Source: Candidatus Omnitrophota bacterium (GTDB taxonomy: Bacteria; Hinthialibacterota; Hinthialibacteria; Hinthialibacterales; Hinthialibacteraceae). Taken from it: a stretch of 48,514 nucleotides of DNA. The stretch's first letter is position 1. Each line of letters starts with the position of its first letter. This document shows, in pieces, positions 25,392 to 34,955 of this stretch. The translations under genes and the position numbers were made by a program. The stretch spans positions 1 to 48,514 of the forward strand of contig QZKN01000015.1 of the NCBI GenBank assembly GCA_003598175.1. Reading direction: 5' to 3'. The notes beneath the pieces were generated by a model, which did not search any database, was not told the DNA's origin, and saw only the letters and a list, made by a program, of their open reading frames with translations.

Positions 25392-26543
25392 TCATCCGCC
25401 GAAAACCTCTTTGACTTTATCCAAAAACGATTTGGATTGAGGATGGCTGTTTTCTCCGCTGATTTGTGCGAATTCTTCCAATAATTCCCGTTGTCGTGTT
25501 GTCAAACGGGTCGGCGTTTCCACCATAACCCGAACCAATTGATCGCCCTGGCCATATCCGCGCAAATTTGGCATTCCTTTGCCGCTCAAGCGAAAGGCTT
25601 TCCCTGTTTGCGTGCCCGCGGGCACTTTCATATTCACTTTTCCATTGAGCGTCGGAACCGGGATTTCCGCGCCGAGTGCGGCCTGTGTGAAGGAAATGGG
25701 GATTTCACACAGCACATCATCGCCATCCCGCTGAAAAATGGGATGCGGCGCGACCGAAAGAACAATATACAGATCGCCCGGCGGGCCGCCGTGATATCCC
25801 GGCTCGCCTTCTCCCTGCACTTTCAGCTTCAAACCGGTCATGGTGCCGCGGGGGATTTTGATATTGACTTTGCGGCGCGTCATCACCCGGCCCGAACCGT
25901 GGCATTGCACGCAGGGATGTTTGATGGACTGTCCCGTTCCGCCGCAACGATTGCAGGGACGCGAAATGCTGAAAAATCCCTGACTCATGCTGACTTGTCC
26001 CACGCCGCCGCATTGGGTGCAGGTCTCCGGGGAATATCCGGGCGCGCAACCGCTGCCGCTGCAATTGTCACACAGCGTCTGGCGGGGAACTTCGATCTGT
26101 TTGTCAATGCCGTCATACGCTTCCAGCAGCGAGATTTCCATATCGTACCGCAAATCATCGCCGCGCTGGACGCGGCTGCGCGATCGCCGGGATCGTCCAC
26201 CGGCGCCGCCGAAAAAGTGATCGAAAATATCGTTGAAATCTCCGAATATATCCTGAAAATCCCGAAAGGCCGCGCCGCCGAAATTCGCGCCGCCGAATCC
26301 GCTCGCATTCACGCCTGCGTGGCCGAATTGGTCATAATTGCGTCGCTTGTCGGGGTCGCTCAGAATTTCATACGCTTCCGTGGCTTCCTTGAATTTCTCT
26401 TCCGCCTGGGGATTCCCTTGATTGCGGTCCGGATGATATTGCATCGCGAGTTTGCGATAGGCTTTTTTGATCTCATCCTTTGAGGCGTTTTTCTTGACGC
26501 CCAAAATCTCGTAATAATCGCGTTTCTCTGCCATTATGGCCAT
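25392..26543 (-). CDS. dnaJ: Chaperone protein DnaJ
   Basis: The Hsp40 co-chaperone that delivers substrates to DnaK and stimulates its ATPase. The 383 residues show a J domain with HPD at 37-39, a Gly/Phe-rich segment ([15 protein letters not shown]) and four zinc-binding CxxCxGxG units ([32 protein letters not shown]), followed by the substrate-binding C-terminal domains. GAGG precedes the ATG by seven bases. dnaK is present at the far right edge of the window, about 20 kb away, not next to this gene. Confidence 0.97.
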   Translation of the reverse strand: MAIMAEKRDYYEILGVKKNASKDEIKKAYRKLAMQYHPDRNQGNPQAEEKFKEATEAYEILSDPDKRRNYDQFGHAGVNASGFGGANFGGAAFRDFQDIFGDFNDIFDHFFGGAGGRSRRSRSRVQRGDDLRYDMEISLLEAYDGIDKQIEVPRQTLCDNCSGSGCAPGYSPETCTQCGGVGQVSMSQGFFSISRPCNRCGGTGQSIKHPCVQCHGSGRVMTRRKVNIKIPRGTMTGLKLKVQGEGEPGYHGGPPGDLYIVLSVAPHPIFQRDGDDVLCEIPISFTQAALGAEIPVPTLNGKVNMKVPAGTQTGKAFRLSGKGMPNLRGYGQGDQLVRVMVETPTRLTTRQRELLEEFAQISGENSHPQSKSFLDKVKEVFGG

Positions 26544-26595
26544 AACCTATCCTCTGTTTGTGCCGATTTGACGCAAACCGGTAGTGCATCCCTCA

Positions 26596-27228
26596 TTATT
26601 TCACCCTATTATTAAGCAATTTTTGGTCCGAATTATAGGCGTTCAGGAATTCCACCACCGACTTCAACGCCCTCGCCCGATGGCTGACCTGATTTTTTTC
26701 TTCCGCGTTCACTTCCGCAAACGTTTTTTGAAACGGCGGGTAATAAAAAACAGGATCGTACCCAAAACCGTTCGCGCCGATCGGCGCACGAGTCAGAACG
26801 CCTTCCACGTTTTGTAGCACGGAAAAGAGGATTTCCTCGCCCACGGCAATCACCGCCGCGCAGACAAAACGCGCCGTTCTTTTCTCGTCAGGCGTGTTCC
26901 GCAATTCGTCAAGCACACGGGCGGTGTTTTCCTCATCCGTCGATCCTACTCCCCGCGCATACCGCGCCGATCTCACCCCCGGCGCATTGCCGAGAGCGTC
27001 CACTTCCAAACCGGAGTCATCCGCCAGACACGGCAAACCGGTATAAGCGGCGACGGCAAGCGCCTTTTTCTCCGCATTTTCCAGAAACGTACGGCCATCC
27101 TCTTCGATTTCCGGACAATCAGGAAATTCCTGCATGCTTAAAACCGTCCAGTTCGTTGTTTTGAGCAAGTCCTGCAATTCCCGCTGCTTATTTTTATTGC
27201 GTGTGGCCAATACAATCGTTTTTTGCAT
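26596..27228 (-). CDS. rdgB: XTP/dITP pyrophosphatase, RdgB/HAM1 family
   Basis: Removes non-canonical purine triphosphates (dITP, XTP, ITP) by cleaving them to monophosphate and pyrophosphate, preventing their incorporation into nucleic acids. The 210-residue protein has VLATRNKNKQRELQDLL at the N-terminus, the metal and substrate segment ADDSGLEVDALGNAPGVRSA with SARYA, and GANGFGYDPVF. Length and motif spacing are normal. It precedes dnaJ by 52 bases on the same strand. No strong ribosome-binding site is visible before the ATG. Confidence 0.95.
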   Translation of the reverse strand: MQKTIVLATRNKNKQRELQDLLKTTNWTVLSMQEFPDCPEIEEDGRTFLENAEKKALAVAAYTGLPCLADDSGLEVDALGNAPGVRSARYARGVGSTDEENTARVLDELRNTPDEKRTARFVCAAVIAVGEEILFSVLQNVEGVLTRAPIGANGFGYDPVFYYPPFQKTFAEVNAEEKNQVSHRARALKSVVEFLNAYNSDQKLLNNRVK

Positions 27229-27479
27229 AATGGATTTCTCAATCGGCTTCGATTCGGCGATGGATCATCCCTTCCGCGTATCACGCAGAATGGCTTTTTG
27301 TGTTGTGGTCGCCGGAATAGGCGAACATTCGATGATACACAGGATTATTGATTCGTACGCAAACGTCAAGGAAACATCGCCTGGGGCCTTGTTTTCGTTT
27401 TTTTAAATTCATTCTTGCATTTTTATCTTCAACTTGCTTAAATGGTAAAAAACCGGAGGATAAAATAAGGAAACATCCA

Positions 27480-27713
27480 ATGGAAACTTACCGTTTTCAA
27501 GTGATCATCGAACCGGATGAAGATGGACTCTACGTGGCGGATGTCCCGGCCCTGCAAGGTTGCCATACCCAAGGCGAGACGTTTGAAGAAGCATTGGACA
27601 ATATATGAGAAGTTATGGAGATGTGTATTCAAGAAATGCGCGAAGACGGAGAAACCATCAAGAGTCGCTACCCGGAAGTGATCGGGATCAAGACACTGGA
27701 AATCGCAGTATAA
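27480..27713 (+). pseudogene. hicB: HicB-type antitoxin gene with an in-frame stop
   Basis: AAGGAAAC precedes the ATG. The frame reads METYRFQVIIEPDEDGLYVA and ALQGCHTQGETFEEALDNI, the HicB partial RNase H-like domain. A TGA then interrupts at codon 43 (27606-27608), after which the same frame continues EVMEMCIQEMREDGETI to a TAA at 27713. Only one codon is wrong, so a recent nonsense mutation (CGA or AGA to TGA) explains it. The hicA partner that follows is also broken. Confidence 0.85.
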
Positions 27714-27718
27714 CAATC

Positions 27719-27769
27719 ATGAATTCCGAAAAACTCCCCATGCTTTCTGCGCCGGAGTTGATCGCGGAA
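27719..27769 (+). pseudogene. HicA toxin N-terminal remnant
   Basis: Five bases after the hicB stop, ATG opens MNSEKLPMLSAPELIA, which fits the first residues of HicA mRNA interferases (KLPxLSGxELI). The similarity stops abruptly near 27769, where unrelated sequence begins. The catalytic histidine region is missing, so no toxin is made. The module order is hicB then hicA. Confidence 0.6.
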
Positions 27770-27773
27770 CCAT

Positions 27774-27893
27774 TCACGGTTTGGTTGCGGAAATCAATGT
27801 CTCCAAAGCTCTTTCGATGGCTTCCTCTTCGTTACGACATGTTCCACGGTCGATTAATTGCTGCAGCATGGCACGTACGTTGTCTTTTTCCAT
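27774..27893 (-). CDS. Small antitoxin-like protein, possibly a fragment
   Basis: A 39-residue frame reading MEKDNVRAMLQQLIDRG, then NEEEAIERALETLI. It resembles the helical core of ribbon-helix-helix or VapB-like antitoxins. It lies exactly between the broken hicA and the transposase remnant, on the opposite strand. It is too short to be sure of a function, and it may be a fragment of a longer gene. Confidence 0.35.
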   Translation of the reverse strand: MEKDNVRAMLQQLIDRGTCRNEEEAIERALETLISATKP

Positions 27894-27916
27894 AATCTCA
27901 TACCGTTTCCGTTTGA

Positions 27917-28162
27917 CCTGTCAAGGAGTTGGAATTTCAAGAGCAGTTGCTTCCTCATCTGGAAGGAAAAACAGCCAAGCAGAAGAATCCATATTCCCGT
28001 TCCAATCTGGCGTGGTCGGCTTGGATTATCGCTCGGTTGGGAGGCTGGAAGAGTTACTATTCGAAGGGAGCTTTGCCGGGGCATAATACCATGAAAAGAG
28101 GGTTGGAGAGTTTTTACCAACAATTCATAGGTTGGCAAATCGCTTTATCTTCGGATCCGTAA
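27917..28162 (+). mobile_element. C-terminal fragment of an IS4-family transposase
   Basis: About 80 codons encode NPYSRSNLAWSAWIIARLGG, then WKSYYSKGALPGHNTMKRGL and FYQQFIGWQIAL, the characteristic C-terminus of IS4-type transposases (ARLGGWKG and a GL..F...GW ending). A stop codon at 27914 closes the frame upstream, and the catalytic DDE core is absent. No terminal inverted repeats were recognised. This is a relic of an insertion sequence whose arrival may have destroyed hicA. Confidence 0.75.
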
Positions 28163-28332
28163 ATGTGTACGGAGAGTAGGTTGACGGGGAGGGGGAATTC
28201 CAGCCGGTCTTTGTAACTTCTGCGTAAGGTGAGTTACAATGACTGTGTGAAAGCAAACGCTCGCTTATGAGAGTGGAAAGGGTTTTCGGCTTTACACTCT
28301 TTGTGCGTTGTATGGATTTGTCGGAGGCGCTT

Positions 28333-28932
28333 ATGAAACGCGGCTTTACGCTCATCGAACTTCTTATCGTGGTCGCCATTATCGGGATACTCGCGGCGAT
28401 TGCCGTTCCCAATTTCATGAACGCGCAAGTCCGGGCGAAAATTGCACGCGCGCTGGCGGATTTGCGCTCCATCGGTTCCGCCATCGGGATGTATCGCGTC
28501 GATCATAACGCGGTCATTCCGGATCCGACGCAGATAGGGGTCGTGGGGGGACAGAGCGACGCCTTGCAGGTGTGGAAATATTTGACGACGCCGGTGTCCT
28601 ACATCAACGGCAGCGCCTTTTACGATCCGTTCGTGCCGAATACGAACGAATACAGCGGCGCGGCCTGGGAAGCGGTTAAAGTGGGAACCTATCATTACCG
28701 CAACATCGATCAAATGCGCCAGTCCGGCGCAACCGACATCGACGCGAACGCTGGTTTTGTTTCCCGCAGCCCCGGCCCGGATCGTTGGTATATTGTCAAT
28801 CCGCAACGTCTGGCTTTTTGGATGGCCTATGAGCCCAGCAATGGATTGGTCAGCATCGGCGACATCGTGGTGGCGGATAAAGGCATTTTGGGACAAAATT
28901 TTGCGGGAAACGATTTTTCCGTTTCTTTTTAG
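28333..28932 (+). CDS. Type II secretion/type IV pilin-like prepilin, copy 1
   Basis: A 199-residue pseudopilin. The ATG at 28333 is preceded by GGAGG and gives a very short leader, MKRG, followed by FTLIELLIVVAIIGILAA. Prepilin peptidase would cut after Gly4, with the conserved Glu at mature position 5. The long N-terminal helix then leads to a globular domain with KYLTTPVSYI and a C-terminal YEPSNGLVSIGDIVVADKG. Proteins of this kind occur in many copies in PVC-type genomes. A paralogue lies 1 kb downstream, beyond the higBA genes. Confidence 0.93.
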   Translation: MKRGFTLIELLIVVAIIGILAAIAVPNFMNAQVRAKIARALADLRSIGSAIGMYRVDHNAVIPDPTQIGVVGGQSDALQVWKYLTTPVSYINGSAFYDPFVPNTNEYSGAAWEAVKVGTYHYRNIDQMRQSGATDIDANAGFVSRSPGPDRWYIVNPQRLAFWMAYEPSNGLVSIGDIVVADKGILGQNFAGNDFSVSF

Positions 28933-29051
28933 CGCAAACAGGCAACGAAATTACGATGAATGAAACAACGTTGCGAATCCCACATCTCCGAGTCGATTTG
29001 ATTGATTTTATGTAATATGGTTCTTTTGATACTGTTTGCAGGAACTCATGC

Positions 29052-29333
29052 ATGATCAAATCGTTTCTTTGCAAAGAAACGGAACGAATATTTAATAGAG
29101 AATCCGCCGGTAAAATTCCTAAAGAAATTCAGCGTATTGCTTTGCGTAAATTATTTCTTTTGCATTCGGCGACCAGTTTGGAAGATCTGAAAAGTCCACC
29201 GGCGAATCGACTTGAACAATTGAAAGGGGATAGAAAAGGACAGTTCAGCATTCGGATCAATAATCGCTATCGAATCTGTTTTGTGTGGATCGGATACGAC
29301 GCTTATGATGTCGAAATCGTCGATTATCATTAA
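29052..29333 (+). CDS. higB: HigB-type toxin (RelE family)
   Basis: A 93-residue RelE-fold mRNA interferase: MIKSFLCKETERIFN, PKEIQRIALRKLFLL, LKSPPANRLEQLKGDRKGQF and the closing SIRINNRYRICFVW with YDVEIVDYH. These features match plasmid-maintenance killer proteins. AGGA lies eight bases before the ATG. higA follows after 14 bases, in the toxin-first order typical of hig modules. All expected segments are present, so the module appears functional. Confidence 0.93.
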   Translation: MIKSFLCKETERIFNRESAGKIPKEIQRIALRKLFLLHSATSLEDLKSPPANRLEQLKGDRKGQFSIRINNRYRICFVWIGYDAYDVEIVDYH

Positions 29334-29347
29334 CGGAGTGAATCACA

Positions 29348-29677
29348 ATGGAAACAATCAAAAAAATGCCTCCCGTTCATCCGGGTGAAATACTACAGGA
29401 AGAATATCTCAAACCACTGGCAATGACTCAAAAACAATTGGCTCGTGCTCTCCGTGTATCTCCGCATCGGATCAGTGAAATCATTCAAGGCAAGCGCTCC
29501 GTTACGACGGACACGGCGCTTCGGCTGGCGCGGTTTTTCAAGACGTCTCCGCAGTTTTGGTTGAATATGCAGATGCACTACGATTTGGAAGTTGCCGAAG
29601 ATACGCGACTGGTTCAGCGGATCCACGATGAAGTGAGAGAGAATCGGATTGTGAGTGAGAATCAAATCGCAATATGA
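29348..29677 (+). CDS. higA: HigA-type antitoxin
   Basis: A 109-residue HTH (XRE) antitoxin of the HigA family. It opens MPPVHPGEILQEEYLKPLAM, the helix-turn-helix covers about TQKQLARALRVSPHRISEII, and the family motif TALRLARFFKTSPQFWLNMQ follows. It would neutralise HigB and autoregulate the pair. The spacing of 14 bases to higB supports co-translation. Confidence 0.94.
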   Translation: METIKKMPPVHPGEILQEEYLKPLAMTQKQLARALRVSPHRISEIIQGKRSVTTDTALRLARFFKTSPQFWLNMQMHYDLEVAEDTRLVQRIHDEVRENRIVSENQIAI

Positions 29678-29899
29678 TTTCCTATAGGATGGATAATGAT
29701 TGCGCCGAATCATATCTGTCAAGATAAGCGCATCCGGATAGGATCGCCTTTCGATTTAAACTTGCATAGGAATCTTACCATCAGGAGGCCGTAGGAACAA
29801 ATCAATCGACTTTTGTTCGTTTCCGATTAAAATACCCTTACCGTCATCCGGTGCATTGCATAAATTTAGTGTGTTCAGTCGTCCTGCGGGAGGTTTATT

Positions 29900-30541
29900 G
29901 TGAAACACGGTTTTACGCTGATCGAATTACTCATTGTCGTCGCCATCATCGGCATTCTGGCCGCGATTGCCGTTCCCAATTTTCTGAACGCGCAAATCCG
30001 CGCGAAAACGTCGCGGTGCTACGCCGACATGCGTTCCGTCGGCACGGCGATCGAGCAGCTGCGCCTGGACAAAGGCGTCATGCTCGTCGATTGGTGGGAC
30101 GACGACGACGATTGGGGCCACAAACGCCTGACCGAAGTCTTTCACTTGATCGGCGCGGGGCCGGATTTCGAAGCGCGGGGAAGAGACGCCGTGCTTGCTC
30201 CGCTGACGAGCCCGATTGCCTATCTTACGTCCATGCCGCAGGATCCCTTTCAGGATAAGCCCGATATCCAAGGTCCTTATTACTATTACGTGGATAACGA
30301 CCCGGAAGCTACGCGTGAGGATCACGATTTTCCCGCCTATCGCATGGCGACGGCGCATCTCTACGGCAACAAACCTTTGAAAGACGGCGATTGGGCTTTA
30401 GGGGGCATCGGTCCGGACGGCGCGTGGTATGGAAGTTCCTGGACGGATGACATCTCCAATGCGCGGGGCAGCAAATACGATCCGAGCAATGGCCTGGCCA
30501 GCCGCGGAGATATTATGCTGACAAACCGGGGGATCGATTGA
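29900..30541 (+). CDS. Type II secretion/type IV pilin-like prepilin, copy 2
   Basis: A 213-residue pseudopilin starting at GTG, with GGGAGG six bases upstream. The leader is MKHG, then FTLIELLIVVAIIGILAA, as in copy 1. The globular part is acidic (WWDDDDDWG) and ends YDPSNGLASRGDIMLTNRG. The tail motif PSNGL.S.GDI is shared with copy 1, so the two are paralogues, although their middle regions differ. No secretion ATPase or platform gene is in the window, so the machine they join is encoded elsewhere. Confidence 0.93.
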   Translation: MKHGFTLIELLIVVAIIGILAAIAVPNFLNAQIRAKTSRCYADMRSVGTAIEQLRLDKGVMLVDWWDDDDDWGHKRLTEVFHLIGAGPDFEARGRDAVLAPLTSPIAYLTSMPQDPFQDKPDIQGPYYYYVDNDPEATREDHDFPAYRMATAHLYGNKPLKDGDWALGGIGPDGAWYGSSWTDDISNARGSKYDPSNGLASRGDIMLTNRGID

Positions 30542-30548
30542 TTCACGG

Positions 30549-32279
30549 CTATGGGCTGTGTACTTGCTGTTCCTTTTCTTCGATCAAAAGCGGGATTTGG
30601 GTCGTGAGTTGAGGAACAATATTGACGAATAAATCGTGGACGCGGAAATTTGTCGTATCGATAATTTTCAAACTATAGACGCCCTCACGGATGGCGCGGA
30701 TGAGGACATGTTTCCGGCTCTCGACGAACACGGAAGGATAGGCGGTTTCCAGCAGCAGGCGATTCAGCATGATTTGTTCTTTTTTCGTGCTATCCTGATC
30801 GGTCATTTTGCGGATATCCGGCGGAATGGCGATCCGGTCAAACCGTTGCGCATCATAAATGGCGGGGCCGGCAAGGATGCGATTCAGGTCCCGAATCAAT
30901 GATTTTTGCAGGGAATCGGATACAGGGTCTTTTTCCCCTTCTTCGTCCACCATGCGGTTGGTTTTCGCCGACAGCCGGGTGCGGAGAAATTCGGATACGG
31001 GATCCTGCCGATTTTGCAGTTGCACGACCAACGCAGGGAAATCGATCAAATCTTTCCGGTCGAAAAGGGGGGATTCCTCTTTTTTATGACCGTTGAACGT
31101 GACATTGCAGTTGATTGCTTGAGTAAATTCAAAGGCAACCGAACCATATCCGCGCCGTTCAAAGTGCGCTTCCTGCCGAATCGATGAAAACATGATCAGC
31201 ATGGACGCCAGAATCGGAATCGCCAACGCATATCGCCGAAAACGGTCGTCTAGAAATGACGGAAGGTACGTCAGCAGCAAGAGCAGGCAGGGCGCCGCCT
31301 CGATGGCGAACAAATCCCAGTCCTGATGAATTCCCAGATTGGGATGCCAGGTGAGTGTGAATAGGGTAAAGCAGAGCGTATAGGCCAATAGAAACAACCG
31401 TTCGGGTTGCAACAGGCTACGCCAACCTTCCCTGCCTGCGGCCCACACAATCGCGGGCCAGAAGATCCACGAGCGCATGGTCCAGGCGTATACCATATCG
31501 GCCAGATGCCCCCACGTGAACATCGTGTAAAACCGTCCCCCGCCGGGATCGGAGAAAAGAGGGATGAAATTGTCCGATGGGGAGAGGCCTTGCACGTGAA
31601 ATCCGAGCAGGGTATGGAACGTCTTGATCACATAGGCAAGAACGACAAACGATAGACCGGTCAGGAGAGGAGACGCATCGCTCCACGACCGTTTTAACCA
31701 TAATAAAAGGAACAGCGAAGGCAAGGCGAACAAGATGCCGAGGTGCATCCAAACGCCGGCGGAAAACGCCAGCGAGACGTGCAGCATGGAGAATCGGCCG
31801 CGCAGATAGCCGACGCCGGCGTACCCGTAATAAAAAAGCGTGATGAGAAAAAGGGTGTAATATTCCGTATGACCGTTGCAAAACAGCGCCAATCCCGACG
31901 AGGCGAACAAACCCAACGCCCAGAGCGGGTCAGCGGGAATGAAGTCGCGGTTGAATTTCAACAACACCCAAATGGACAAGGCGCCGGCCAGACAGGAAAC
32001 CAGATTGATGACTTTCAATCCGTCCCAACCGTACGGGCTGAGCAATTGATAGACGATCTGAAAGATGGCGTGAGAAGCCAGTTCGGTCTGGACCATCCAA
32101 ATACCGGCCTCAACCATGCGCGACAATTGATCGCCGTCGCCGGAATAATACTGAGAACGGTAAATCCAGAAAAAAAGAAACAAACCGCAGCAAACCCAAA
32201 ACGGTCGGCGAGAAATCAAACAGCCCGCGGAAGTCCACGGGCTGTCGTTCGAATGTGATACCACTTTGTTTTCCGGCAT
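30549..32279 (-). CDS. Polytopic membrane protein, GT-C glycosyltransferase-like
   Basis: About 576 residues from the ATG at 32279; an earlier TTG at 32339 is less likely. There are roughly ten hydrophobic helices in the first two thirds, then a soluble C-terminal domain of about 190 residues. The first external loop holds SQYYSGDGDQLSRMVEAG, whose acidic residues resemble the catalytic Asp motif of GT-C glycosyltransferases (lipid-linked sugar donors). A later loop has NGHTEYY. The assignment is by architecture and is tentative. The gene lies downstream of groEL on the same strand, 66 bases after its stop. Confidence 0.7.
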   Translation of the reverse strand: MPENKVVSHSNDSPWTSAGCLISRRPFWVCCGLFLFFWIYRSQYYSGDGDQLSRMVEAGIWMVQTELASHAIFQIVYQLLSPYGWDGLKVINLVSCLAGALSIWVLLKFNRDFIPADPLWALGLFASSGLALFCNGHTEYYTLFLITLFYYGYAGVGYLRGRFSMLHVSLAFSAGVWMHLGILFALPSLFLLLWLKRSWSDASPLLTGLSFVVLAYVIKTFHTLLGFHVQGLSPSDNFIPLFSDPGGGRFYTMFTWGHLADMVYAWTMRSWIFWPAIVWAAGREGWRSLLQPERLFLLAYTLCFTLFTLTWHPNLGIHQDWDLFAIEAAPCLLLLLTYLPSFLDDRFRRYALAIPILASMLIMFSSIRQEAHFERRGYGSVAFEFTQAINCNVTFNGHKKEESPLFDRKDLIDFPALVVQLQNRQDPVSEFLRTRLSAKTNRMVDEEGEKDPVSDSLQKSLIRDLNRILAGPAIYDAQRFDRIAIPPDIRKMTDQDSTKKEQIMLNRLLLETAYPSVFVESRKHVLIRAIREGVYSLKIIDTTNFRVHDLFVNIVPQLTTQIPLLIEEKEQQVHSP

Positions 32280-32345
32280 GATCACTTGTATCTGCCTGCA
32301 CGGGATCGGGCGTTTTCGCGGCGATGAGGATCGCGGCAATGCGAT

Positions 32346-33959
<1,614 letters not shown>

Positions 33960-34111
33960 TTATAATGTTGATAGCACAATTTTATTAATTCCATCCGGCA
34001 AAAACGCAGAAAATACGTACAAACCGATTTCTCGCCGCAATCCACGTGATGAATGCCGCATAAAAATATAGTTCCTATCGTTGAAAATGCAATCGGAATG
34101 AAATTCCCACA

Positions 34112-34936
34112 TTAAATTATGCGAATGGCTTTCTCGAGCACCCAGCCGTTGAACGATGATTCTCCGGGGAGAACGATTCGCCTCCAATCTCCCTGTTCCT
34201 GCACCACACGTACTTTTGTTCCTTCGTGAATGGAAAAGGAAGTGGACAGCGAGTCATTCGGTCCGGTTTTCACTTCCACGGCGGATTCCACCACGATGGC
34301 TTCGACCACAAATTCATAGTGATAGATTTTCCATCCGGTCGAGAACAGACAAAGCACAAATGCGATTCCCAGCAGCCAGCAAGGGAGTCGAAGCCACGAT
34401 TTCCACCGGTCGGATCGAATCAACAAGAGGGCGATGAGAACGGCAAAAAAAAGCCATGTCAGGATCAACAAACCGATGACGCTTTCCCGCACATTCAGCA
34501 GGCGGTGCAGACGCTGCAGGAAACCCACCGTGCCTCCGTATGCCGGCGCGCGAAATTCCTCATCAAGCAAATTGCTTTTTGCATATTCAAAATTTAATTG
34601 CAAGTCGCGATCCCGCGGACAATACCGACTTGCGCGCTCATACCATACGATCGCTTCGCCCAAAAATCCGTTGCGAAAATACGTATTGGCGAGGTTATAA
34701 AACAAATAGCCGTTGGAAACGCCCAACTCGACGAGATACAGATAGCCGTTCAGCGCCTTGTCGAGATTTCCGTTTCTATAATATTCATTGGCCAAATGGA
34801 AGATTTCGTCCCGCCCGAGCGTGCTGCCGTAGCCGTCGGGAATGGCGGGCGGACTCTGTGTATTCGCACTGCCGGTTTGGAAAACGACAATCGTCAACAG
34901 CAAGGCGGCAACGATCAAACGGGATGAATAAACCAT
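34112..34936 (-). CDS. batE: BatE-like TPR and SH3-like membrane protein
   Basis: A 274-residue protein with an N-terminal signal-like helix and TPR units (EIFHLANEYYRNGNLDKALN, FYNLANTYFRNGFLGEAIVW). Two transmembrane helices lie at about 155-175 and 183-203. The C-terminal SH3-like domain contains VKTGPNDSLSTSFSIHEGTK and NGWVLEKAI. This is the BatE arrangement from aerotolerance operons of Bacteroides and Leptospira. The TPR part probably sits in the periplasm and docks partners such as BatC. It is the last Bat gene; its start lies 19 bases after the batD stop. Confidence 0.88.
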   Translation of the reverse strand: MVYSSRLIVAALLLTIVVFQTGSANTQSPPAIPDGYGSTLGRDEIFHLANEYYRNGNLDKALNGYLYLVELGVSNGYLFYNLANTYFRNGFLGEAIVWYERASRYCPRDRDLQLNFEYAKSNLLDEEFRAPAYGGTVGFLQRLHRLLNVRESVIGLLILTWLFFAVLIALLLIRSDRWKSWLRLPCWLLGIAFVLCLFSTGWKIYHYEFVVEAIVVESAVEVKTGPNDSLSTSFSIHEGTKVRVVQEQGDWRRIVLPGESSFNGWVLEKAIRII

Positions 34937-34955
34937 TGAAAATTGAAATCCTTTT

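Noticed and set aside
25491..26483. Plus-strand frame of 330 codons opposite dnaJ
   Set aside because: It overlaps the whole of dnaJ, whose J domain and zinc motifs are unambiguous.
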